DNA from: Curtanaerobium respiraculi
GTDB taxonomy: Bacteria > Actinomycetota > Coriobacteriia > Coriobacteriales > Eggerthellaceae
Direction: 5' to 3'
Assembly: GCF_024609215.1 (NCBI RefSeq)
Contig: NZ_JANIPD030000004.1
Coordinates: 1-52,566 of the forward strand
DNA length: 52,566 nt
Part shown: piece by piece, positions 36,282-44,504 of the stretch
How the letters are laid out: the number at the start of each line of letters is the position of its first letter
Numbering within the stretch: the first letter of the stretch is position 1
Program-made: the position numbers and the translations under genes
The notes under the pieces: generated by a model
Databases searched by the model: none
The model's input: the letters and a program-made list of their open reading frames with translations, nothing else
What the model was told of the DNA's origin: nothing

Positions 36282-39200
36282 GCGCGCACCTCCTCCTCCG
36301 CAGCATCCGAAGAAGAGGACACCGTCCAATCGGCCGCGCTTTCCGACGTTTCCCAAAGGTGATGGTATAGGGGGCTCAGCTGCAAAAGCTGGTCATGGGT
36401 CCCCTGCGCGGATACGACGCCATGGTCTAGCACCAAAATGGTGTCGGCGTTCTGAACGGTGCGCAACCGATGCGCGATGACGATAACCGTCTTACCCTTC
36501 ACCATGTGGTGCACGGCGGCATTTATCTTCTCTTCATTTTCGGGATCAACGAATGCAGTCGCCTCATCCAGCACGACTACGGGAGCGTTTCGCAATATCG
36601 CACGCGCAAGCGCGATGCGCTGCCGCTGCCCGCCCGAAAGCTGCCCTCCCGAACTGCCGGCAAGCGTTTCATAGCCTCGGGGCAATTTTTGCACGAACTC
36701 ATCGCATTGCGCGGCACGCGCTGCGGCAAGCACCTCTTCATCGCTCGCCCCCGGCTTGCCATCGCGAATGTTTTCCAAAATGCTCTTGTTGAAAAGGAAC
36801 ACCTCTTGGGAAACGTATGAGATCTGATTGCCCAACGTCGCCAGATCCATGCTGGCTATATCCTGCCCTCCCAGCGTAATGGCGCCTTCGACCACATCGT
36901 AATAATGGACGAGCAGGCGGGCGATGGTTGACTTACCGCTTCCGCTTGCGCCCACCAACGCCGTCATCTTCCCTTCGGGCGCCGTAAATGAGACCCCGCG
37001 CAGCACTTGCGCACCGCCATAGGTGAACCGCACGCTATCAAATCTCACCGTATGATCGTCCCCCGCAAAGGGCGCGGCGCCCACATGCAATGGGGCGCGA
37101 TCCATCGCTTTCTCGAGCGCTTGGATTTTGAAGTTCACTTGAGGAAGAGTGCCGCCGAACGCCATCAGACGAACGAGCATGGGGCTAATGGCAAAACTCA
37201 TGCACAAAACGATGATGAGCTTCGTCAGGGACATCGTCCCCGACATCACAAACAGCATGCCGAACGGCAGGGTATAGAGCGTGATATTGGCAAGCAGGCT
37301 TCCGTATAGCGACATCCAGGGCCACGTGGATTTATACCATGCGAGAACGAAATCACGGTAGCTGGTGACCGTCTTTTGATAGCGCGATCCCAAATCACCC
37401 TCGCGGTTGAATACCTTTACAACCTCCATGCCGTTCACGAATTCGATGATCATGTTGTTCAAGCGCTTTGAGGCGGCAAAGTAGCTCCCCATGCGATCCA
37501 TGCCCGTCGTGTACATCTGCTTCATGGTGAAATAGCCGAATGCCACCGATATGGCGGTGAATAACGCCAAGCGCCAATCGATAGCGATAAGCACTATCAG
37601 CGTCACTGCCGGCACCGAAATATTTGCGATGCCTTCGGGTATCGCATGGGCAAGGAGCAGCTCTATGGATTCGATATCGTCGGAAAAGTATTTCTTAACC
37701 GCACCCGACCCGATGGCGCGCACGCTGCCGATGGGCTGCGCTTCAAGCTTCTCCTGCAACGATATGCGCAGGTTTTCGAGCGTGTGATACGCCGCCTTAT
37801 GGCTCAGCGTCAAACCGAATAGATAGAGGATGGCATAAGCTATACCCGCAACGGCAACACCGGCTACCGTCCACCATACAGCATCCATGGCCATTGTCTT
37901 GGCCTCGACGAGCCCCTGCAATAACCCCGCGATAAGCGCGTAGGGCACCACTTGAGCAAGCGCCGCCAGGATAAGGACGACCACTGCAGCATAGGTGTAC
38001 TTCTTATACGGCCCCGCGTATTCCAGAATACGCCCGATAGCCCCTATGTTCTTGCGCCGCTTGCTGGTCGAGGCGGTGCTGGGACTCTGGAAGTAGTAGC
38101 GCGCCCTCTCGACGCCTTGATCATCCAAGGGATAAAGGCTGGCAACGCGTCCGTTTTCGATATGGAGCACGTGTGTGCATGATTCCAATACGAGCTCGAA
38201 ATCGTGCGTGACGATCAGCGATACGTCAGCATGCTGATGCGCTTGCCGCAACACGCGCGCGAACGACTGCATACCCGTGCGGTCCAGACCGCTGGTGGGC
38301 TCATCGTAAGCAAGGACCTTCCGCCCGGCGCACAGCGCCGAAGCGATTGCCACCCGTTGCTTTTGGCCGCCCGAGAGCGAGGCGGGATGGCGGTCTGCGG
38401 TGTCTTCGAGGCCAAGGCTGCGCAGCACTCCCATCGCTTCCTCGCGCGTCGTGGAGGTGTTCATCGTGACCTCTTCGATAACGCTATCGGAGAAGAGCTG
38501 CCGATTCACATCCTGCATCACCAGAAAGCTTTGCTCTGCGCGCCTCTTATCGGTTAAGAACGTTCCGTCGAACGCAACGGTCCCCTGCATGGAATTCACG
38601 CCGCACAACGTTTCGACCAGCGTTGATTTCCCTGAACCGTTGTCGCCGATCACGGCGACAACGCTCCCGCTTGGAATACGCAGCTCTTCGATATCGAGGA
38701 TCTGCGTGTCGCCGCGGTTGCATGACAGGTCCAGCGCTTCTATGGCGACATGGGCCGCCTGCCCCGTTGCCGTCGCGCCCATCTGCGATCCTGCGCGCTT
38801 ATTGGCAGGAGGCTGCAGCCCATCGAGGGACGTGGCGCGGAGGCCGAGCGCATCTAGCTCCGCATCGTCTAACGCGAGGAATTCATCGTGGGTATATTCA
38901 CCCACGATGCGGCCATCATCCATATAGATGAACCGGTCAGCAAGATCGGCCATGTAATAGAGCCGATGCTCCGACAAAACGATGGTCTTACCTTGGGCCT
39001 TGATGCGCGCGAGCGCGTCATGCAGGCGCAGTATGGCCTTTTTATCCAAATTCGAGCTCGGCTCGTCCATCACGTAGTGAGGAGGATCGGTAGCATACAC
39101 GCTTCCGCAGGCAATCTGCTGCTTTTCTCCGCCGGAAAGCTCGAAGATATTACGCCCCAGCAGAGCGCCCAGTTTCAGATCGGCCGCGGTAGTCTCCAAG

Positions 39201-39568
39201 CGTGCAGCGATATCCTGTTGGGGAAGCCCTAAATTTTCACAGCCGAATGCCAACTCGCCGGTCGTATCAACGTTGAAAAATTGACTCTTCGGATTCTGGA
39301 ATACGCTTCCTACCAGGTGCGATACTTCATGTAGGGGACCTTCGCTCACGCACATGCCATCAACGATGACCCTGCCTTCCATGACGCCCTCGTAAAATCC
39401 CGGCGCCAGTCCGTTCATCAAACGCGTGACCGTGGTCTTGCCGCATCCCGATCGACCGCACAACACCACGCATTCGCCATTTTCGATAGTGAGGTTCAAA
39501 TCGTCAACGCCTTCGCCCGTACCATGCTCTCCGGCATAGTGGAAGCTGGCGTTCTCGAGCTTGATCAT
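36275..39568 (-). CDS. Triple-ATPase fusion: double ECF ATPase plus exporter-fold half-transporter
   Basis: This 1097-aa protein carries three ABC ATPases. NBD1 (about 1-235) has Walker A GRSGCGKT (38-45), signature LSGGEK (144-149) and DEPSSNLD. NBD2 (about 273-490) has GDNGSGKS (308-315), LSGGQK (398-403) and DEPTSGLD. These match EcfA1/EcfA2. A six-helix membrane domain (about 520-810) and NBD3 (about 838-1075: GASGSGKS 873-880, LSGGQR 977-982, DEATAFVD) form an exporter-fold half-transporter. No stop or frameshift was seen at the joins. ATG at 39568 overlaps the EcfT stop as ATGA. The protein appears to tie an ECF importer to the YbtPQ-like pair. All three ATP sites look intact. Confidence 0.9.
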   Translation of the reverse strand: MIKLENASFHYAGEHGTGEGVDDLNLTIENGECVVLCGRSGCGKTTVTRLMNGLAPGFYEGVMEGRVIVDGMCVSEGPLHEVSHLVGSVFQNPKSQFFNVDTTGELAFGCENLGLPQQDIAARLETTAADLKLGALLGRNIFELSGGEKQQIACGSVYATDPPHYVMDEPSSNLDKKAILRLHDALARIKAQGKTIVLSEHRLYYMADLADRFIYMDDGRIVGEYTHDEFLALDDAELDALGLRATSLDGLQPPANKRAGSQMGATATGQAAHVAIEALDLSCNRGDTQILDIEELRIPSGSVVAVIGDNGSGKSTLVETLCGVNSMQGTVAFDGTFLTDKRRAEQSFLVMQDVNRQLFSDSVIEEVTMNTSTTREEAMGVLRSLGLEDTADRHPASLSGGQKQRVAIASALCAGRKVLAYDEPTSGLDRTGMQSFARVLRQAHQHADVSLIVTHDFELVLESCTHVLHIENGRVASLYPLDDQGVERARYYFQSPSTASTSKRRKNIGAIGRILEYAGPYKKYTYAAVVVLILAALAQVVPYALIAGLLQGLVEAKTMAMDAVWWTVAGVAVAGIAYAILYLFGLTLSHKAAYHTLENLRISLQEKLEAQPIGSVRAIGSGAVKKYFSDDIESIELLLAHAIPEGIANISVPAVTLIVLIAIDWRLALFTAISVAFGYFTMKQMYTTGMDRMGSYFAASKRLNNMIIEFVNGMEVVKVFNREGDLGSRYQKTVTSYRDFVLAWYKSTWPWMSLYGSLLANITLYTLPFGMLFVMSGTMSLTKLIIVLCMSFAISPMLVRLMAFGGTLPQVNFKIQALEKAMDRAPLHVGAAPFAGDDHTVRFDSVRFTYGGAQVLRGVSFTAPEGKMTALVGASGSGKSTIARLLVHYYDVVEGAITLGGQDIASMDLATLGNQISYVSQEVFLFNKSILENIRDGKPGASDEEVLAAARAAQCDEFVQKLPRGYETLAGSSGGQLSGGQRQRIALARAILRNAPVVVLDEATAFVDPENEEKINAAVHHMVKGKTVIVIAHRLRTVQNADTILVLDHGVVSAQGTHDQLLQLSPLYHHLWETSESAADWTVSSSSDAAEEEVRAC

Positions 39569-40302
39569 AGCGCTCCCTTTGTTGCAAAGATGATGATCGC
39601 GAAGATGGCGAGCGCCGCGATAGTGAGGTAGTCAACCCAACGCAGGCGCACCGTTTCATACGCCGAGCGCTTTTCTTCCGAATCGAGCCCGCGCGCAATC
39701 GCGGCGCTGGCGAGCTCTTCCATAACGGACATCGAACTGAACAGCATAGGGATCAAAATGTACTCGATGGTGCACATCGGGTGCGTCACGATAGCGAACG
39801 GATCGGTCCGAATGCCGCGAAACGCCATGGCCTTGCTGATACCCGCCCATTCTTCCTGCACCGTCGGAACGAAACGGAAGAACACCGCAATGGGAATGAC
39901 AACCGATACCGGAAGGTGCATACGCTGGAATGCTGCAAGGAAATCGCTGATATGGGTGGTTTGGACGATGAGCAGGAACGAAGCCATGATGGGAAAGAAA
40001 AAGATCCCGATGAGGACAAGGCCGTTCAGGACATTGCCCACAACACCGGGCTCGATGCCCGATGTGAGGATGCACTCGCGCGTGAACAGCAATAGGAATT
40101 GCAGCGCGAACAGCTTAAGGCCCTCTGCGCGCTTCCCCGAAAGGACGAGAAGCGCGCAGAGAAACGCCCCGAACAGCAATTGCGGCACCAGCTGATAATT
40201 GCTCAGGCTGAGGACGCTGCTCATCACGAAGACGAGCAGCTTGGTTCGGGAATCAAGTTTGATTATGTTCTTGGAATCGTCTCCGTAGGTGAATAGGTCC
40301 AT
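39565..40302 (-). CDS. ECF transporter transmembrane component EcfT
   Basis: This 245-aa membrane protein has five to six helices. The coupling-helix motif ARG is in AIARGLDSEEKRSAYE, with a related FRGIRTDPF. It is the scaffold that links an S component to the ECF ATPases. It lies 16 bp after the S-component gene and overlaps the fused ATPase gene by 4 bp. Confidence 0.87.
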   Translation of the reverse strand: MDLFTYGDDSKNIIKLDSRTKLLVFVMSSVLSLSNYQLVPQLLFGAFLCALLVLSGKRAEGLKLFALQFLLLFTRECILTSGIEPGVVGNVLNGLVLIGIFFFPIMASFLLIVQTTHISDFLAAFQRMHLPVSVVIPIAVFFRFVPTVQEEWAGISKAMAFRGIRTDPFAIVTHPMCTIEYILIPMLFSSMSVMEELASAAIARGLDSEEKRSAYETVRLRWVDYLTIAALAIFAIIIFATKGAL

Positions 40303-40318
40303 GGCGTTCTAGCAACTC

Positions 40319-40936
40319 TTAGGCGATACCGGCTTTGTCGAAATGCTTCTTGGTAAGTCTAATGCCGATGAGGGCGCCCAAAATTCCGCCAACGATGGCA
40401 AGCGCCAAGATGAGCCACCAGATCCAATCGGGGGTGACGGCCGACATGGCATCTGCGGCAGCGGCGCCGTAGGCTTGGCTCATCATCGCGATGAACGAAT
40501 CATGGGCGATGAGAAGCAAGAGGAACGGCATAGCCATGTTCAGGTTGAAAACAGCGTAGGAGCAACCGAGGACAGCCTTTGACTTGAACTTGCCCACGGC
40601 AAGGATAACGCAGGCAACTACGGTGACGATGGCCTCGCAAGCAAACGTATACGGGTTCGACATGCCCGTAGTCAAAAGGAAACCCGCTCCCATGATAACA
40701 ACGGGCATGATGCTCTTCGACCGAAGCACCGCAAGCATATAGACGACGCCAAGCACTGCCCCGACGATAAGGGGTGCTCCAAGGTAGACAACCGGGCTAA
40801 TCGCCGAAGTCGCCATAACGATGGCAACCATCGCCACGATATAGATGGCCGCGAATGCAGCGCTGTAGATAAGCGTGCGCGTGCGGTTGGGAGACGATCC
40901 CGATACAGCGGTTTGGGAAACATCCTGCTTGCTCAT
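40319..40936 (-). CDS. ECF transporter S component (MptD/Trep_Strep-like)
   Basis: This 205-aa protein with about six helices should be the substrate-binding S component. Its pattern resembles the Trep_Strep/MptD group (AIYIVAMVAIVMATS, MGAGFLLTTGMSNPYTFACEA cited in part), whose substrates are mostly undefined. ATG at 40936 has AAAGGAG eight bases upstream. It is the first gene of the transport operon, divergent from the AraC gene. Confidence 0.8.
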   Translation of the reverse strand: MSKQDVSQTAVSGSSPNRTRTLIYSAAFAAIYIVAMVAIVMATSAISPVVYLGAPLIVGAVLGVVYMLAVLRSKSIMPVVIMGAGFLLTTGMSNPYTFACEAIVTVVACVILAVGKFKSKAVLGCSYAVFNLNMAMPFLLLLIAHDSFIAMMSQAYGAAAADAMSAVTPDWIWWLILALAIVGGILGALIGIRLTKKHFDKAGIA

Positions 40937-40986
40937 AAAAGCACTCCTTTGCAGATACGGATAAATCTTCATAACTATATAGTAAA

Positions 40987-41005
40987 TTAGGCATTGCTAA
41001 CTTAA
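40987..41005. promoter_or_regulatory. DtxR/IdeR-like iron box in the divergent promoter
   Basis: TTAGGCATTGCTAACTTAA matches 13 of 19 positions of the DtxR/IdeR consensus TTAGGTTAGCCTAACCTAA, including TTAGG, CTAAC and the closing TAA. It overlaps the likely -35 region of the minus-strand ECF operon (TATAGT or TATATA as -10) and lies 57 bp before the AraC start. This suggests iron- or metal-dependent repression in addition to AraC control. Confidence 0.5.
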
Positions 41006-41061
41006 GGTTCCCTTGTACGGCTGAATTCGAAATGCAAGCGACCATTTTGAGAGGATCACCG

Positions 41062-42036
41062 ATGCACAACCGATCCCCGATACTCCCTTTCGGCGGAAAT
41101 CCCGATGCCGTTGAAGACCTTCTCGGCGAAAACCTCGGGCATCTCGGCCTTGCACCTGCGGAAAACCAGCGCGGAACAGGCGTGATGTTCACCGCTGATG
41201 ACGTTTCGTCGAGCGGTTGGTTCTACGCTTGGGCGTACGAAGACAAATGCCTGGTGAGCGCATGCGACCTAACGGTGCTTCAATCTACCGTTTCCTCGAT
41301 CGATGCAAACGGATCTGTTGTCTTGCATTCCGGCAGCTCCACCTTGCCCGCCAACGGAGAGGTGCTGGCGTTCGTGCAACCGCCGATGGGCATGGTGGTA
41401 GCACCCCTTCCCGCAGGACTTCGAATCGCGTATGTCGAAGTACGCTACTCCCGCGCCTTCTTCGCAGAATGCCTTTCCCCCCTTTCGGATAGGAAGGTCT
41501 CGAATGTAGCCAAGATGCTCGCTGATATAACGCGGCAATCGGTATGGCCGGCTTGCATCTCGCGCGCATTGCACTCCATAACGAGCACGACAGCCTGCGC
41601 CCGCGAATTAGACCTGCAGCTATTGGGGATTGTTTGCACGATCATGAGCGAGCTCGTACGATTCGGCGAAGCCGAGCTGCCGCAAAGCGCCCACGATCGT
41701 CGTGCCGTGCTGGATGCTATCGCCTTTGCGGATACCCACTACTGCGAAGATATAGGAGCGGTTGATATCATCGCGCACAGCACCTTGGGAGCAACGAAGC
41801 TCAAAGAACTCTTCAAAGCGTTAACGGGGAAGGGCATCGGCGAATACGTACGCTTCCAGCGCCTCAACCGCGCACGCGATCTGCTCGCGTCAGGCAGCAC
41901 CGTGAGCGTTGCGGCTCGTGAAGTCGGATACCGATCGCCTACCAGCTTTTCCACCGCCTACAAGCAGGCGTTCGGGCAGACACCATGCGCCATGCGCACC
42001 GCAGTCCGATACACGGACATGCGAAACGCTCGATAA
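41062..42036 (+). CDS. AraC-family regulator (PchR/YbtA-like)
   Basis: This 324-aa protein has a C-terminal double helix-turn-helix (IIAHSTLGATKLKELFKALTG, cited by its core STLGATKLKELF, then VAAREVGYRSPTSFSTAYKQ). The N-terminal ligand domain is about 200 residues and not otherwise assigned. Regulators of this type (PchR, YbtA) switch on siderophore genes when the metal-loaded siderophore is bound. It is divergent from the transport operon and lies between transport and synthesis genes. ATG at 41062 follows GAGAGGAT; an in-frame ATG ten codons earlier lacks a ribosome site. Confidence 0.9.
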   Translation: MHNRSPILPFGGNPDAVEDLLGENLGHLGLAPAENQRGTGVMFTADDVSSSGWFYAWAYEDKCLVSACDLTVLQSTVSSIDANGSVVLHSGSSTLPANGEVLAFVQPPMGMVVAPLPAGLRIAYVEVRYSRAFFAECLSPLSDRKVSNVAKMLADITRQSVWPACISRALHSITSTTACARELDLQLLGIVCTIMSELVRFGEAELPQSAHDRRAVLDAIAFADTHYCEDIGAVDIIAHSTLGATKLKELFKALTGKGIGEYVRFQRLNRARDLLASGSTVSVAAREVGYRSPTSFSTAYKQAFGQTPCAMRTAVRYTDMRNAR

Positions 42037-42056
42037 ACCATTGGCAAGCGCTTGCC

Positions 42057-42324
42057 TCAATGGCTACGCCCACGACGCACGCAATCGGCCCACCCTAAGA
42101 AGCTTTTCTCGGTCTGACGCCTCCATGCGAGGCATGGACGGATCATCGATAATCCGTTTGCTGCGAATCCCACCCATACCGTCCCAGAATCCCGTTGAAA
42201 GTCCCACAAGATAGCCGGCACCTGCCGCCGTCGTCTCCGCATTAGCAGGACGCTGCAACTTTACCGGCAAGATATCGGCTTGGAATCGCATGGGAAAGCC
42301 GTTGCGGCTTGCGCCGCCATCTGC
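42057..42324 (-). pseudogene. 3' remnant of a second glycerol kinase gene
   Basis: Reading the minus strand from 42324 gives DGGASRNGFPMRFQADI, KLQRPANAETTAAGAGYL, TGFW and IRSKR, clearly the last 85-90 codons of GlpK. Past about 42110 the match continues in another frame (LGWADCVRRGRSH, stop at 42057), so a frameshift is present. The matching frame has a stop just upstream of 42324, and the first 80% of the gene is missing. It is about two-thirds identical to the intact GlpK at 31624-33162, so it is not a recent copy of that gene. Confidence 0.85.
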
Positions 42325-42364
42325 TCGGCATCATCGCCCGCGTCCAGCCCCGCCTTCCCCTTGG

Positions 42365-43021
42365 CTATTTTGATGCGTATCCAACCAGATCAGCATAGGG
42401 GACGATCAGAGGAGCTTCGCGCATCACGGCGCCGTTGCCGCAGACGGCTACACAGGCGTCCGCGACCCATTGGCACCTCACGTCAAATGTGCCGAAATGC
42501 AGGATGTCGCAAGAAAGCAAGCCGGATACATCGGTGTCAAGGGCTGCAGGCAGGCCGCGCCCATCGCGCTTTCCCAAGCTTTCCTTCGCAGCCCACAGCT
42601 TTGCCATGGCGTGCAGCGGTTGAGCGCAGGTGCGCACCGCTTCAAGCTCGTGGCCGGTCAGCACCATTTTTGCCAGTTCCAGATCGGCAAAAGCGTCGGC
42701 ATCGATCTGCTGCATATCGCATCCGATTTCGGAATCGGAAAGAGCGCATACTATCCCCCTTCGGCAGTGCGAGATATTAAAGCATATGCCCGCGATGGCG
42801 GGCTTCCCCCAAGGGCCGTAGGAGGGGATGGGCGCGTTCGACCATCCCAATTCGTCGTATAAGGCATAGGCGAAGAGCACCCAGGATGCGACGCACAGTC
42901 GCCGGTCGATCGCGTGATGATAGCGAAGCGCCCTGCCTCTGCGCGAAGGAGGCAGCAGGGGAAGCAGGGCTTCGCATGATGCATCATCGAACCGTGCAAT
43001 GTCGGTGAACACGTAGATCAT
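42365..43021 (-). CDS. 4'-phosphopantetheinyl transferase (Sfp type)
   Basis: This 218-aa enzyme attaches phosphopantetheine to the carrier-protein serines of the NRPSs. It has the Sfp-family motifs FNISHC (81-86), IGCDMQQID (99-107, with the metal-binding Asp) and WAAKESLGK (143-151). ATG at 43021 lies 7 bp after the thioesterase stop. The 100 codons of open frame upstream overlap the thioesterase gene and are not used. It is the last gene of the biosynthetic operon. Confidence 0.88.
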   Translation of the reverse strand: MIYVFTDIARFDDASCEALLPLLPPSRRGRALRYHHAIDRRLCVASWVLFAYALYDELGWSNAPIPSYGPWGKPAIAGICFNISHCRRGIVCALSDSEIGCDMQQIDADAFADLELAKMVLTGHELEAVRTCAQPLHAMAKLWAAKESLGKRDGRGLPAALDTDVSGLLSCDILHFGTFDVRCQWVADACVAVCGNGAVMREAPLIVPYADLVGYASK

Positions 43022-43028
43022 GGCTGCA

Positions 43029-43784
43029 TCAGCATGCCACCGCACGCTGCGAAAGCTGATCGGCGATACAGCGCTCAACCTTCGGAGCGCTTTCCCCGTA
43101 CAGGAAGAAATGGCTGCCCGGAAAGGAAAACTGACTAAAATCCGCCGATGTGACAAGGCTCCAGCGTAGCATCGCCTGAGGATTAGCGTCCATATCATGC
43201 ATGCCCGCCAGCGCAACGATGGGGATATCAAGACGTTCCCCACGGTACCGATAGCTTTCATGCAAGCGGTAATCGCTATAGATAATCGGCAAGAAGACCT
43301 GCGAAAATGCGGGATCGTCAATCACTTCACGGGGCGTGGCCCCAATCCGGACCATTTCCTCTTTAAGTGCCCCCATACCCTGCGACGTCCTATAGCCTAT
43401 CGGATCCTGGTCGCACGGCGCATGTCGGCCCGCCACGATAAGCTGTTCGAGAGGCGAATCGTATTCGGATCGCAGGATAACAGCCACCTGGAAGGCAAGC
43501 GCGCATCCCAGGCTATGGCCGAATAACGATGCGCCAGACGTTCCCAGAGTCGCGATGCCTCGGGCGATAGCATGTGCTGTGCTATCGAAATCAACCGAAC
43601 ATGCTTGGCCGATCGAACAATAGTGGCCTGGAAGTTCAACCGGGATGGTATCAACCCCCGAAAAGCGTCGCAGCCACGTTCGAAACGCGAGCACACTGCC
43701 CCCGGCATGGTGAAAGCAGTATAGACGCTTGGGCAACGTGGGAATTTCATCCGTTAACGGGAACATATCGTCTGAATATCGCAT
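43029..43784 (-). CDS. Type II thioesterase (PchC/YbtT-like)
   Basis: This 251-aa alpha/beta hydrolase has the nucleophile Ser in LFGHSLGC and a catalytic His in FPGSHFFLYG; the start LYCFHHAGGSV is typical. In NRPS systems such enzymes clear wrongly loaded carrier proteins. ATG at 43784 lies 3 bp after the methyltransferase stop. Confidence 0.9.
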   Translation of the reverse strand: MRYSDDMFPLTDEIPTLPKRLYCFHHAGGSVLAFRTWLRRFSGVDTIPVELPGHYCSIGQACSVDFDSTAHAIARGIATLGTSGASLFGHSLGCALAFQVAVILRSEYDSPLEQLIVAGRHAPCDQDPIGYRTSQGMGALKEEMVRIGATPREVIDDPAFSQVFLPIIYSDYRLHESYRYRGERLDIPIVALAGMHDMDANPQAMLRWSLVTSADFSQFSFPGSHFFLYGESAPKVERCIADQLSQRAVAC

Positions 43785-43787
43785 GTA

Positions 43788-44504
43788 CTACACCCACTCC
43801 ACCACGTAGATAGCCTCGCCCCTCTTTGTGCAGGAAAAGCCCTCTCCCGCTTCCCTGGAAAGCTGATCGAGTCCGAACGTATGCCACGTCCTGACAACCT
43901 CATGCTGGTCAATCGTATGGCGATCGTCGATGATACGGTAAATGGTCCTCCAGGTCATTTCGTCGCCGGCCGCCGGCTCGCCGGATATCCACGATTCGTA
44001 TCTGCGTGTTCCGATGCGGCGTTGACCGGCAAGTCGCCTGGGAACATAGGTGGGATGCTCCACGCCCATAAGTTCAACAACCACCACACCATCCGGGGAC
44101 AGAAGCCGGCGAACCGTTTGCCAAAAAACCGTCCGCTCGTCCGCTTCCATATGCCCTAAAACGCCAAAGGCGAGTATGGCGTCGACCGAAGATGCGGCAT
44201 CTGGCAGCTCGCCAATCGATTCGAAGATCGTTACGCAGCCATCGAGCGCACCTTGCGTGATGCGGGCCGCAAGCGCGGCGCGCATTCCATCTGAAGGCTC
44301 CACGGCGCTGATGGTGGCATACGGCAGCGCTTCATGGGCTGCTGCTATCGTCAATCCCGTTCCCGATCCGATATCCACCACCGCGGCAGTAGAAGGGCAG
44401 TATTCGGAAAGGATTTTCTGCAGGATCGGCCCGCGGGTTTTCCAATGCTCCACCGCCGATACCTCGTACAAAAACAGGTCATCATCGTATGCTGCTGCAG
44501 CCAT
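43788..44504 (-). CDS. SAM-dependent methyltransferase
   Basis: This 238-aa class I methyltransferase has motif I VVDIGSGTGLTIAAA, followed by ISAVEPSDGM and a motif IV region DAILAFGVLGHM. ATG at 44504 shares one base with the reductase stop (TGATG). The PchF-like NRPS already has an internal methyltransferase domain, so this stand-alone enzyme suggests a second methylation of the product or of a precursor (inference). The acceptor is unknown. Confidence 0.85.
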   Translation of the reverse strand: MAAAAYDDDLFLYEVSAVEHWKTRGPILQKILSEYCPSTAAVVDIGSGTGLTIAAAHEALPYATISAVEPSDGMRAALAARITQGALDGCVTIFESIGELPDAASSVDAILAFGVLGHMEADERTVFWQTVRRLLSPDGVVVVELMGVEHPTYVPRRLAGQRRIGTRRYESWISGEPAAGDEMTWRTIYRIIDDRHTIDQHEVVRTWHTFGLDQLSREAGEGFSCTKRGEAIYVVEWV

